A DNA stretch of 64,000 nt from Baekduia soli (lineage in GTDB: Bacteria; Actinomycetota; Thermoleophilia; Solirubrobacterales; Solirubrobacteraceae): NCBI RefSeq assembly GCF_007970665.1, contig NZ_CP042430.1, positions 5,022,001-5,086,000 on the forward strand, in the 5' to 3' direction. Below, one piece after another: positions 8,951 to 18,538 of this stretch (position 1 is its first letter; every line of letters starts with the position of its first letter). The position numbers and the translations under genes are program-made. A model generated the notes under the pieces. The model was not told the origin of the DNA and did not search any database. It worked only from the letters and a program-made list of their open reading frames with translations.

Positions 8951-8954
<4 letters not shown>
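8208..8954 (+). CDS. DeoR-family transcriptional regulator
   Basis: The 248-residue protein has the DeoR N-terminal HTH (GQLAARFKVSEMTVRRDLQ, residues 22-40), the RVRGGAV linker and a C-terminal sugar-phosphate-sensing domain with DVGTTALQAARGL, GASGIDRRLTI and ADAAKFTTSGF. Members usually repress sugar or amino-sugar catabolism and respond to a phosphorylated intermediate. The stop overlaps the start of the first ABC ATPase gene by 4 bp (ATGA), so the regulator is the first gene of the transporter operon. Confidence 0.93.
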
Positions 8955-9987
<1,033 letters not shown>

Positions 9988-9991
<4 letters not shown>

Positions 9992-11046
9992 GCGTGGCCG
10001 GCGCGACGGAGGGCGCGATCGCCACCGCGCCGCTGCTGGACGTCCGTGGCGTCACCAAGGAGTACCCGGTCGGCGGCGGCCTGTCGCTGCGCCGGGCCCG
10101 CAGCCACGTCCACGCGATCACCCAGGTGTCGATGTCCGTGGCCGAGGGCGAGGTCTTCGGCCTCGTCGGTGAGTCGGGCTGCGGGAAGTCGACGCTCTCA
10201 CGGCTCATGGTCGGACTCGAGCTCCCCACGTCCGGCGAGGTGCGCGTCGCCGGCGTCAGCCTCTCGGAGGCCGGCCGTCGCGAACTGCGGGTGATGCGGC
10301 GCGACGTCCAGCTGATGTTCCAGGACCCGGATGCCTCGCTCGACCCGCGGATGCGCGTCGGCGCCAGCGTGGCCGAGCCGCTGGCGATCCAGCGCGTCGG
10401 CACCCGCCGCGAGCGCACGGCGGCCGTGGCGCGACTGCTCGAGGAGGTCGGGCTGCGCGCCGAGGTGGCCGACCGCCTGCCCCACGAGCTCTCCGGCGGC
10501 CAGCGCCAGCGCGTGGGCCTGGCTCGCGCGCTCGCGCTGCGCCCGCGGCTCATCGTGGCCGACGAGCCGGTCAGCGCGCTCGACGTCTCCGTCCAGGCGC
10601 AGGTGCTGAACCTCCTGCGCGAGACCCGCGCCCGACACGGTCTGACCTACGTCGTGATCTCCCACGACCTCGCGGTGATCCGCTACCTCGCCGACCGGGT
10701 CGGCGTCATGTACCTGGGCCGGCTCGTCGAGGTCGGACCGGCCGAGCGCATCTACGCCGCCCCCGCGCACCCCTACACCTCCGGCCTCGTGGAGACCATC
10801 CCGCGGCCCGAGCCCGACGTGCGGCGCCGCCGGCGCCCGGTCGCCATCCGCGGCGAGCTCCCCTCCCCCGTCGATCCACCGTCAGGCTGCCGGTTCCGTA
10901 CGCGTTGCCCGCGCGCAGAGGAGCGCTGCGCGGCCGAGGTCCCCGCGCTGCGCCCCTTCGGTCCCGGACACGTCGCGGCGTGCCACTTCCCGCTGCTGGC
11001 GCCCGCCGCGGGCGCGTCGGATGGGGTCGTCGACGACCGCGGGTGA
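9988..11046 (+). CDS. oligopeptide/dipeptide-type ABC transporter ATPase (DppF/OppF-like)
   Basis: This second ATPase of the importer has 352 residues. Walker A is GESGCGKSTLS, the Q-loop MFQDPDASLDPRM, the signature LSGGQRQRVGLARAL, Walker B LIVADEPVSALDVS, and the H-loop SHDLAVIRYL. The C-terminal cap has CRFRTRCPRAEERC. An in-frame GTG at 9955 exists, but ATG at 9988 gives the usual 4-bp coupling with the previous gene. The gene ends 17 bp from the convergent permease gene. Confidence 0.95.
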
Positions 11047-11063
11047 CCTCCCGCTCGTCGACG

Positions 11064-11924
11064 TCAGCGGACGCGCAGGCGGGCGCTGAGCCCGTCGCGC
11101 AGCGCGTCGCCGATGAAGTTGAAGGCCACGACGGTCAGCACGATCGCCACGCCGGGCGGGTACACCAGCCACCAATAGCCGTTGGCCGTGTAGGTCACCC
11201 CGTCGGAGAGCAGCGACCCCCAGTTGGCCGACGGCGGGCGCACCCCGAGGCCGAGGAAGCTCAGCGTCGCGACGATGAGGATCGCGTCGGCGATCTGGAA
11301 GGTGACGTTGACCACGATCGTCCCCACGGTGTTGGGGATGATGTGGCGCAGGATCGCGCGCCAGGGTCCGCGGCTGCCCATCACGCGCACCGCGTGGACG
11401 TAGTCCAGCCCGCGCAGCGACAGCGTCTCCCCGCGGACGAGGCGCGCCGGGGCCAGCCACGAGATCAGGGCCACCACGAGGATGAGCATGGGAACGCTCG
11501 TGGTCAGCACCGAGGCCAGGAACAGCAGCAGGAACAGCGACGGGATCGCCAGGAGGCCGTCGACGAACCGCATCATCAGCGAGTCGACGGCACCGCCGGT
11601 GAACCCGGCGACCGCGCCCCACAGCGCGCCGAAGAAGGTCGCGATGACCGCGGCCGCCAAGCCGACCTCGAGCGAGGTCTGGCCGCCGAGCATGAGGCGC
11701 CCGAGCATGTCGCGGCCGGTGTCGTCGGTCCCCAGCGGGTGGGCGCCGCTGGGCGGCTTGGAGGCCTGGTCGAGCATGACGTGGATCTGATCGGTGCGGT
11801 AGATCAGCGGGCCGACGAAGCAGAAGAGCACCATCGCGACGACGATGGCCAGTCCGGCGATCGCCAGCCGATTCTCGAGAAAGACGTCCAGGACGAGCCG
11901 CCACACCGAGCGGCCGGCGGGCAC
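11064..11924 (-). CDS. ABC transporter permease (DppC/OppC-like)
   Basis: This is an inner-membrane permease with six predicted membrane segments. It has the N-terminal FLENRLAIAGLAIVV helix, HPLGTDDTGRDMLGRL (diagnostic of DppC), and an EAA-type loop (ARVLG-like HAVRVMGSRGPWRAILRHI). GTG at 11924 is the first canonical start in frame. The frame stays protein-like further upstream (TDGRAAPAPELAG), overlapping the end of the other permease, and an ACG codon there sits where an ATG would be expected. The true N-terminus may therefore be about 20 residues longer with a rare start, or one base may be wrong. Confidence 0.88.
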   Translation of the reverse strand: MPAGRSVWRLVLDVFLENRLAIAGLAIVVAMVLFCFVGPLIYRTDQIHVMLDQASKPPSGAHPLGTDDTGRDMLGRLMLGGQTSLEVGLAAAVIATFFGALWGAVAGFTGGAVDSLMMRFVDGLLAIPSLFLLLFLASVLTTSVPMLILVVALISWLAPARLVRGETLSLRGLDYVHAVRVMGSRGPWRAILRHIIPNTVGTIVVNVTFQIADAILIVATLSFLGLGVRPPSANWGSLLSDGVTYTANGYWWLVYPPGVAIVLTVVAFNFIGDALRDGLSARLRVR

Positions 11925-11985
11925 CTCGCCGGCGGCGACGGCGGGCGGCCGGCCGGCGAGCTCGGGTGCGGGGGCAGCGCGGCCA

Positions 11986-12930
11986 TCAGTCGTAGCGCAC
12001 GCGCGGGTCGAGCGCCGCGTACATGAGGTCGGAGAACAGCGACCCGACCACCGTCCCGATGGCCGCCACGAGGGTGACGCCGAGCATGATGGCGTAATCC
12101 TGACCCTGGGCGGCGTTCCAGAAGAGCAGTCCCGTGCCCGGGAAGTTGAAGACCGACTCGACCACGAGCGCACCGCCCAGGATCCAGGGAAGGCTCAGGC
12201 CCAGCAGGGTGACCACCGGGACCAACGCGTTGGAGAGCGCGTGACGCACGACCACGCGCCACTCGGGCACGCCGCGCGCCCGGGCCGTCCGGACGTAGTC
12301 CTGGGAGAGCTGCTCGAGCATGGAGGAGCGCATGTAGCGGCTGAACTGGGCGATGGTGACCAGGGCCAGCGTGGCCACCGGGAGCACGAGGCCTGACGGG
12401 TGCGACAGGACCTCGCCCATGCTGCCCTGGGGCGCCTGCGGCGGGAACCAGCCGAGGCGCACGGCGAAGAGCTCGACGAGCACGAGGCCCAGCCAGAAGC
12501 TGGGCATCGCGTAGAAGATGAACGCCGCGCCGGTGAACACGTAGTCCACCGGCCGGTTGCGGCGCACAGCCTGCAGGATGCCCAGGGGGACGGCGAGCAG
12601 CGCCGCCAGCAGCGTGCTCACGCCCACGAGCAGGAGGGTCTTGGGCAGCGTCTGGCCGAGCAGCGCGGTGACGCTCTGACTGCGCTTGTAGGAGTAGCCC
12701 AGGTCGCCCTGGAACAGGTGACCGACGTAGACGGCGTACTGCACCGGCAGCGCGCGGTCGTAGCCGTTGAGATGGTTGAACTCGGCCTTGGCCGCCGGGG
12801 TGGCCCGCCGCCCGAGGATGGCCTCGGCGGGCCCCCCGGGCAGCAGGCGCACGAGCAGGAACACCAACACGGTCACCACGAAGAGCACGACGATCGCCTG
12901 CCCCGCGCGGCGGAGGAGATAGCCCGCCAT
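11986..12930 (-). CDS. ABC transporter permease (DppB/OppB-like)
   Basis: The 314-residue permease begins with the typical MAGYLLRRAGQAIVVLFVVT helix and the short periplasmic PGGPAEAILG segment. It has about six membrane helices and the cytoplasmic EAA loop (RTARARGVPEWRVVVRHAL). It forms a heterodimer with the DppC-like protein. It lies 25 bp downstream of the binding-protein gene in the same - strand operon. Confidence 0.95.
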   Translation of the reverse strand: MAGYLLRRAGQAIVVLFVVTVLVFLLVRLLPGGPAEAILGRRATPAAKAEFNHLNGYDRALPVQYAVYVGHLFQGDLGYSYKRSQSVTALLGQTLPKTLLLVGVSTLLAALLAVPLGILQAVRRNRPVDYVFTGAAFIFYAMPSFWLGLVLVELFAVRLGWFPPQAPQGSMGEVLSHPSGLVLPVATLALVTIAQFSRYMRSSMLEQLSQDYVRTARARGVPEWRVVVRHALSNALVPVVTLLGLSLPWILGGALVVESVFNFPGTGLLFWNAAQGQDYAIMLGVTLVAAIGTVVGSLFSDLMYAALDPRVRYD

Positions 12931-12955
12931 CGAGTGCTCCGCTCGGCTCCCGGGC

Positions 12956-14821
12956 TCAGCCCGCCGGTCGCCACTCCTCCGGGTAGAGGTTCCCGAACGG
13001 GTCCTTGGGCTGGGTTCCGGAGAGCTTGGTGCTCACCGCGACCAGCGCGTCGGGCTTCGGCGTCCAGAGGACCGGCAGCTGGCGCGCCAGGTAGTCCTCG
13101 TAGGCCACCAGCGCCTGGTGATCGGTGCTGATGTGCGTGGCGGTGATGAGCTTGTCGGCCTGCGGGTCGCTGTAGCCCCCCGCGTTCGACGAGCCCTGGC
13201 TCGAGAAGATCAGCGAGCCCTCGGGGTAGTAGTTGGGCTGGAAGGTCCACGCCAGATCGCCCTGCACCATCTGCCAGTCGCACTTGGACTCGCCGGGCTT
13301 GCAGCGGACCTCGTGCGCGTTGAGCGTGTCCAGCGGCTCGGGCTTGAGCTCGAGCTTGATGCCCGCCTTGGAGAACGTCGACTGCACCGACTGGATGCCC
13401 CGGTCGAGGGCTGCGATGCCGTTGGCGTATTCGAGGGTGACGTGCAGTCCGGCGCCCCCCTTGATCCCGGCGCCGCACTGCGACGGCCCGGAGCCCGGGG
13501 ACGCGCACGTGCTCACACCGTCGGGCTTGACGTCCCAGCCGTGGGCCTTGAGCATCGCCACCGCCTTGTCGGGGGCGTAGGGATAGACGCCCTGCTTGAG
13601 CAGCGGGCTGGCGAAGGGGTTGGGCGGGTCGATCGGAACCGGACCATGCGTCTCGGCGCCGTACCCGCCGAGGGCTGCCTTCACCCACGTCCCCTGGTCG
13701 ATCAGGGTCTGCATGGCCTGGCGGATGTAGAGCTGCTTGAACAGCGGTCCGGCCTGCGCGTTGTTGTAGTTCAGGACGGTGTAGTTGATCGACCACGTGG
13801 CCGTCTTGGACACCTTGTAGCCGTTGCTCGCGAGCTGGGGGATCTGCGCCGCGTTCTGCGCGGGCAGGTAGCCGTAGTCGAGGTCGCCTCCGGCGCGCAG
13901 CACGTTGTACTCGGCCGTGTCGCTCGTGAACGGCACGAGCTTGAACGTCTTGAGCACCGGCTTGACCGGGCCCGAGTACGCCGGGTTGGGCACGAGCGTC
14001 ACGCGGTTGGAGGTGTCGAAGCTCCCGATCCTCCACGGGCCGCTGACGACCTTCCAGAGCGGGTTGGCCGCGTAGCTGCCGAGCTTGCCGCCCTCCTTGG
14101 CCAGGAAGGCGTAGACCTTCTTGGCTCCCGCCGGGGTCATGTCCGCGTCGCCGACGGTTCCCGCCGCGCTCGTCTTGTCCCAGGCGTGCTGGGGCATCGG
14201 CGTGATCTGGCTGAGCTCGTTGTAGAGGACCCAGTCGGGGTTGTAGGCCTTGTCGAACGTGAACGCGATGGTGTCGGCGCCCTGGGCCTTGACGCTCTTG
14301 ACGTTGTCGGGGAACTCGCCCGGCACGTACCCGGCCCAGTTGTCCTTGGCCGCCACGAGCAGGTTCATCCAGAAGACCACGTCGCGGCTGGTGATCGGGG
14401 TGCCGTCCGACCACTTGTAGGGCTTGAGCTTCACGACGGCGGTGCGGCCGCCGTCGCGGTAGGTCGGTGTGTCGGCCAGGCTCAGGCGGTCGTTGAAGCC
14501 GGGGGTGCCGTCCTTGCCGAACCAGTACAGCGGCCGGTAGATCAGGTCCTGGAACTGCGCATCGTTGTTGCCGTTGTAGTTGGTCAGCGGCGTCAAGGGG
14601 AAGATGTAGTACGTGGGCGAGTTCGGCGGCTCGGCGAACGTCGCGCTGGTCAGCGCGGCCCCGCCCGACGTGCCGCCGGCGCCGGCCGGCGCGTGCTGTC
14701 CGGTGTCGACCGGCTTGCCCCCTCCGCAGCCCGCGGCGAGTGCCGCGGTCGCGGCCACCGCAACGCCTGCGAGCTGCGCGCGCCGTCGCCCACGGCGCCG
14801 GGCCCCTGCGTGGATCCTCAT
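12956..14821 (-). CDS. extracellular solute-binding lipoprotein, family 5
   Basis: This 621-residue ABC substrate-binding protein has an Arg-rich N-terminus, a hydrophobic segment and a lipobox (ALAAGC). Family-5 features follow: GRTAVVKLKPYKWSDGTPIT, PYKWSDG-type strand, and DLDYGYLP. ATG at 14821 is chosen over upstream starts because GGAGGAAG lies 4 nt before it and the signal peptide then begins normally. It is longer than typical Dpp/Opp proteins (about 530) owing to Cys-containing loops (STCASPGSGPSQCG). It probably captures peptides, glycoconjugates or opine-like ligands for the adjacent permeases. Confidence 0.93.
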   Translation of the reverse strand: MRIHAGARRRGRRRAQLAGVAVAATAALAAGCGGGKPVDTGQHAPAGAGGTSGGAALTSATFAEPPNSPTYYIFPLTPLTNYNGNNDAQFQDLIYRPLYWFGKDGTPGFNDRLSLADTPTYRDGGRTAVVKLKPYKWSDGTPITSRDVVFWMNLLVAAKDNWAGYVPGEFPDNVKSVKAQGADTIAFTFDKAYNPDWVLYNELSQITPMPQHAWDKTSAAGTVGDADMTPAGAKKVYAFLAKEGGKLGSYAANPLWKVVSGPWRIGSFDTSNRVTLVPNPAYSGPVKPVLKTFKLVPFTSDTAEYNVLRAGGDLDYGYLPAQNAAQIPQLASNGYKVSKTATWSINYTVLNYNNAQAGPLFKQLYIRQAMQTLIDQGTWVKAALGGYGAETHGPVPIDPPNPFASPLLKQGVYPYAPDKAVAMLKAHGWDVKPDGVSTCASPGSGPSQCGAGIKGGAGLHVTLEYANGIAALDRGIQSVQSTFSKAGIKLELKPEPLDTLNAHEVRCKPGESKCDWQMVQGDLAWTFQPNYYPEGSLIFSSQGSSNAGGYSDPQADKLITATHISTDHQALVAYEDYLARQLPVLWTPKPDALVAVSTKLSGTQPKDPFGNLYPEEWRPAG

Positions 14822-14873
14822 GACTTCCTCCTCGGCCGTCGGCCATCCGCGTGGACGTGTGTGCAGTGGGTGG

Positions 14874-15611
14874 TCATCGCGTGTCGACCCGCTGGAAGAC
14901 CTCGGCGACGCGGCCGGCGGCCATCCCGGCCGCCGCACCGGCGTCCTCACCCGCGCGCCGTGCGGCGGTGATCAGGCCACCGGCGGCGTCGTGCTGGCTG
15001 ACGTGGCAGGCCAGGACGGCCTCCTTGCCCGCCGCCTCCGCCGTGACGTCGACAGCGAGATCCGGAGCCGGCGCACCGTACAGCCACGTCTCGGGCACGG
15101 CGTGAGGCTCGAGCCCGGCCTCGAGCAGCTCCGTGTGGGAGAACGGATTGCGCGCCTCGGGGTAGACGGCGGCGAGCGCCGCGGCCCCGACCGCCAGATG
15201 GTCGGGATGGCACTGGTACACGCGCGACCAGTCGCGCTCGGGCGAGTGCACGAGCAGGCGGACGGGCCGGACGCGGCGGATCACGCGCGCCAGCTCCCGG
15301 CGCAGCGCGGGATCATCGGCCACCTCGCCGTCGCGCAGGCCGAGGAACACGACGTCCTCGACCCCGGCCGCGCGGGCCGCCGCCCGCTGCTCGCCACGGC
15401 GCTGGGCCGGCACCTCGGCGCGGTCGAGGTCCGCGTCGAAGCCACCGCTCTGGCCGTCGGTGACGACGCACCACGTGACGTCGACGCCCTGTGCACGCCA
15501 CGCGATCGCGCATCCGGCGGCGTTGAAGTCGATGTCATCGGGATGGGCGCCGATCATGAGGACCGGGCCGTCCGGGCGGTCAGGCGAGGAAGCCGTCGGC
15601 GATCGCGTCAT
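14874..15611 (-). CDS. PIG-L-family (LmbE-like) deacetylase
   Basis: The protein has the PIG-L zinc site: AHPDDID near the N-terminus supplies His and Asp, and HPDHLAVG supplies the second histidine pair. The family removes N-acetyl groups from glucosamine-type conjugates (MshB, Mca, BshB). ATG at 15611 overlaps the upstream hydrolase by 32 bp; an internal ATG at 15557 (MIGAHPDD) is an alternative. The operon position upstream of the binding protein suggests it deacetylates the imported compound, possibly an N-acetyl amino sugar or chitooligosaccharide. Confidence 0.9.
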   Translation of the reverse strand: MTRSPTASSPDRPDGPVLMIGAHPDDIDFNAAGCAIAWRAQGVDVTWCVVTDGQSGGFDADLDRAEVPAQRRGEQRAAARAAGVEDVVFLGLRDGEVADDPALRRELARVIRRVRPVRLLVHSPERDWSRVYQCHPDHLAVGAAALAAVYPEARNPFSHTELLEAGLEPHAVPETWLYGAPAPDLAVDVTAEAAGKEAVLACHVSQHDAAGGLITAARRAGEDAGAAAGMAAGRVAEVFQRVDTR

Positions 15612-16455
15612 GGAGGACCTCGGCGAGCTGCCGGGGATGCTGGGCGTGGATGTCATGGTCGGCGGGGGAGAACCAGTGCGCCCGCCCTCGGGCGAGGGTG
15701 TCCAGCGCGTGCTGCACATCGCGGCGCTTGTCGGCGGTGAACGCGACGGACCCTCCACCCTCGGCGGGCAGGAGCAGCATCGGGACCGTCAGGTGCGCGA
15801 GCCGACGTGCCGGCGGGCGCTCCCAGAGCTCGCGCAGAAGCCTCATGTGGCGCTCGCGCGTCAGGTGGGGGCGCACGGTGCCCTCGTCGCTGACGCCGAA
15901 GCAGGCCATCATCGCGTCGATGCCCTCCTCCGGCCAGTCGGGCGAGCCGGCCCGGATCATCGCGCGCAACTCGTCGGGCGTGCGGTGCGTCAGGTCGGGC
16001 GGGGCGAGCTCGCGCTCGCAGTCGGCCCATGCGGGGAAGTGCGCGGGCAGATCGATCATGCCGCCGTCGACGCCCGCGACGGCGGCGACGGCACCGGGAT
16101 GCGAGGCGGCCAGCTCGACCACGAGGTTGCCTCCCATCGACTGCCCGGCGACGACGGGCCGGCGCCAGCGCTCGCCATGCTCCGCGGCCAGCGCGCTCAG
16201 CACACGGACAAGATCCTCGACCATGGTCGGGAAGTCGTACCCGCCGTCGGGCTTGTCCGACGTGCCGTGCCCGCGGAGGTCGACCGATACGCTGGGATGC
16301 CCGAGCGCGTCCAGCTCGCGCGCCGTCCCGGCCCACATCCGGGCGTTCGAGGCCAAGCCGTGCACCAGCAGGAGCGGCGCGCCGTCGGCGTCTGTGCCCT
16401 GCGCGATGCCGCGCAGGACGACACCGCCGCCGGCCTCGAACACGACCGGCCTCAC
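15580..16455 (-). CDS. alpha/beta-fold hydrolase
   Basis: This 291-residue hydrolase has the HG oxyanion motif (LLLVHGLASNARMW), the nucleophile elbow GQSMGG around residue 105, and a C-terminal histidine in SPADHDIHAQHP. A GTG start at 16455 follows the divergent promoter region shared with the cds1-like gene. The 3' end overlaps the deacetylase gene, so both are co-translated. The substrate is unknown; an ester or amide of the transported compound is plausible. Confidence 0.9.
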   Translation of the reverse strand: MRPVVFEAGGGVVLRGIAQGTDADGAPLLLVHGLASNARMWAGTARELDALGHPSVSVDLRGHGTSDKPDGGYDFPTMVEDLVRVLSALAAEHGERWRRPVVAGQSMGGNLVVELAASHPGAVAAVAGVDGGMIDLPAHFPAWADCERELAPPDLTHRTPDELRAMIRAGSPDWPEEGIDAMMACFGVSDEGTVRPHLTRERHMRLLRELWERPPARRLAHLTVPMLLLPAEGGGSVAFTADKRRDVQHALDTLARGRAHWFSPADHDIHAQHPRQLAEVLHDAIADGFLA

Positions 16456-16487
16456 GTCGCGACGGACTCGGAGCGCGCGGCGTGTGT

Positions 16488-16497
16488 GAACATGTTC
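16488..16497. promoter_or_regulatory. GAACATGTTC palindrome in a divergent promoter region
   Basis: A perfect 10-bp palindrome lies 33 bp upstream of the hydrolase start and 35 bp upstream of the cds1-like start. A TAAGAT at 16514-16519 could be the -10 of the + strand gene. The site is probably recognised by one of the local regulators, but which one cannot be told. Confidence 0.4.
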
Positions 16498-16531
16498 TCA
16501 AGCGTAAACAACTGTCGCTAAGATTGCGAGC

Positions 16532-17647
16532 ATGAGCGAAGTTGTGCCGCGTCCTGTCCGGGCACGCCGTTGGGCCGCGCAGGCCATCGCGCTCATCGAG
16601 GCGGACTTCGAGCGCTCCGCCGACACCCATCTGCTGCGCTACCCGCTGCCCGTGGACTGGGGCGTGGACCTCTATCTCAAGGACGAGTCGACGCATCCGA
16701 CCGGGTCGCTGAAGCATCGGCTGGCCCGCTCCCTGTTCCTCTACGGCCTGTGCAACGGCTGGATTTGCGAGGGCCGCCCCATCATCGAGGCCTCATCCGG
16801 ATCGACGGCGGTCTCAGAGGCCTACTTCGCCCGCCTGCTCGGGTTGCCGTTCGTCGCCGTGCTGCCCTCCGGCACCTCGGCCGAGAAGGTCGCCGAGATC
16901 GAGCGCTATGGCGGGAGCTGCCACTTCGTGAGGCAGGCCTCGGAGATGTGCCGCGAGTCCCAGCGCCTCGCCCGGGAGCTGGACGGCCACTACATGGACC
17001 AGTTCACCTACGCCGAGCGCGCCACCGACTGGCGCGGCAACAACACGATCGCCGAATCGATCTTCGAGCAGATGCGCCGCGAGCCCCACCCGGTGCCCAT
17101 GTGGGCCGTCGTCGGCGCCGGCACGGGGGGCACGTCGGCCACGATCGGGCGCTACGTCCGCTATCAGCGGCTGTCGACACGCGTCTGCGTGGTCGATCCC
17201 GAGCATTCGGTCTTCGCCGAGTTCCATCGCAGCCGCGACCGGGACCTCACCTGTCCGCGCGCCTCGCGCATCGAGGGCATCGGCCGCCCGCGGGTGGAGC
17301 CGTCGTTCCTGCCCGACGTCGTCGACCGCATGATCGAGGTCCCCGACGCGGCCTCGATCGCCGCCGCCCGGGTGGCAGCCGGGTCGCTGTCGCGCTCCCC
17401 AGGAGCGTCCACCGGGACGAACCTCTACGGCGTGCTCCAGCTCATCGCCGAGATGCTCGAGCAGGGACAGCGTGGCTCGATCGTCTCGCTGGTGTGCGAC
17501 CCCGGCGAGCGCTACACCCACACCTACTACGACGATGCCTGGCTGGCCCAGCAGGGGCTGGACATCGGTCCCTACGTCGACCAGATCGAGCGCTTCCTGC
17601 AGAGCGGCCGCTGGGCGTCGCTCGCGGTCGGCTCCCCGATGGCCTGA
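16532..17647 (+). CDS. PLP-dependent cysteine desulfhydrase (Cds1-like, cysteine-synthase superfamily)
   Basis: The 371-residue protein belongs to the fold-type II PLP enzymes. PTGSLKHR places the PLP lysine at about residue 60. [20 protein letters not shown] is the phosphate- and substrate-binding stretch, and [14 protein letters not shown] is the PLP-phosphate loop. Overall features resemble mycobacterial Cds1 (Rv3684), which releases H2S, pyruvate and ammonia from L-cysteine, more than biosynthetic CysK or CysM. It stands alone, divergent from the hydrolase operon and convergent with the PfkB gene. Confidence 0.8.
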   Translation: MSEVVPRPVRARRWAAQAIALIEADFERSADTHLLRYPLPVDWGVDLYLKDESTHPTGSLKHRLARSLFLYGLCNGWICEGRPIIEASSGSTAVSEAYFARLLGLPFVAVLPSGTSAEKVAEIERYGGSCHFVRQASEMCRESQRLARELDGHYMDQFTYAERATDWRGNNTIAESIFEQMRREPHPVPMWAVVGAGTGGTSATIGRYVRYQRLSTRVCVVDPEHSVFAEFHRSRDRDLTCPRASRIEGIGRPRVEPSFLPDVVDRMIEVPDAASIAAARVAAGSLSRSPGASTGTNLYGVLQLIAEMLEQGQRGSIVSLVCDPGERYTHTYYDDAWLAQQGLDIGPYVDQIERFLQSGRWASLAVGSPMA

Positions 17648-17662
17648 CCGGCCCCCGCGAGG

Positions 17663-18538
17663 TCAGGCGCCCGGAAGAGCCAGGCCCAGCCGCTGCGCAC
17701 GGGCCGCGAGCCCGGCGCATGCCCGCGCTCCCGCGGCGCCCGACGGCACCGACACGGCCAGCGCTCCGGCCAGCACCGCCAGCGCCAGGGCGTCGGCGAG
17801 CGCCAGCCCGGCAAGATCGGCCCAGACGTAGGCCGCCGCGAAGACGTCGCCGGCGCCCGTCGCGTCCACGAGCTGCGCCGGGACGGACGGCGCGGTGAGC
17901 ACCGCGCCGTCGCGCTCGGCGGCGATCGCGCCGAGCGCTCCACGCGTGACCACGACGGCCGCCGCGCCGGTGCCGGCGACCAGCGCCCCGAGCGCCGCCT
18001 CGACGTCCGCCTTCCCGGTCAGCCGCCGGGCCTCGCCGGCGTTGAGCACCAAGGCGCGGACACCGGTCAGGTCGGGCAGCGCGCCCCCGGCCCCGGCGAA
18101 GTCGGCCATCGCGTAGACCCGGCCCGGGGCCGCCGCCGCTGCCGCGCGGGCGCGGTCCAGGGCTGTCACCAGCGCCCGTCCGTCCGGCGGCGGATCTGCC
18201 GTGTCGGTCGGCGTGACCCGCGTGACCATCGCGCGGTCGCCGTCCAGGGCCATGATCGCGGTGACCGGCGTCTCTTCGACCCGAGGGCCCACCCACGCGA
18301 CCTCCTCGGCGGCCAGCGCCTCCGCCAGCCAGCGGCCGGCGGCGTCGTCGCCCACCGGCCACGCCACGGCGCTGCGCAGCCCGAGCCGGGCGGCCGCGAT
18401 CGCGGTGATGGCGGCGCCGCCCGGGCCGGCGACGAGCCCGGTCGCGTGCAGCTCCTCGCCCAGGCGCGGCAGACGCGGCAGCCCGAGGAAGCCGAGATCG
18501 AGGAACGGCGGCCCTGCGACGACGACGTCGTAGGTCAC
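17663..18538 (-). CDS. PfkB-family carbohydrate kinase
   Basis: This 291-residue ribokinase-fold enzyme has a PfkB signature near the N-terminus (GPGGAAITAIAAARLG) and the C-terminal DATGAGDVFAAAYV with the catalytic Asp and anion hole. The GTG start overlaps the GH4 stop (GTGA), so translation is coupled. As last gene of the nine-gene operon it may phosphorylate the pathway intermediate, the role IolC plays in inositol catabolism. It is short for IolC (about 330), and its exact substrate is open. Confidence 0.9.
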   Translation of the reverse strand: MTYDVVVAGPPFLDLGFLGLPRLPRLGEELHATGLVAGPGGAAITAIAAARLGLRSAVAWPVGDDAAGRWLAEALAAEEVAWVGPRVEETPVTAIMALDGDRAMVTRVTPTDTADPPPDGRALVTALDRARAAAAAAPGRVYAMADFAGAGGALPDLTGVRALVLNAGEARRLTGKADVEAALGALVAGTGAAAVVVTRGALGAIAAERDGAVLTAPSVPAQLVDATGAGDVFAAAYVWADLAGLALADALALAVLAGALAVSVPSGAAGARACAGLAARAQRLGLALPGA

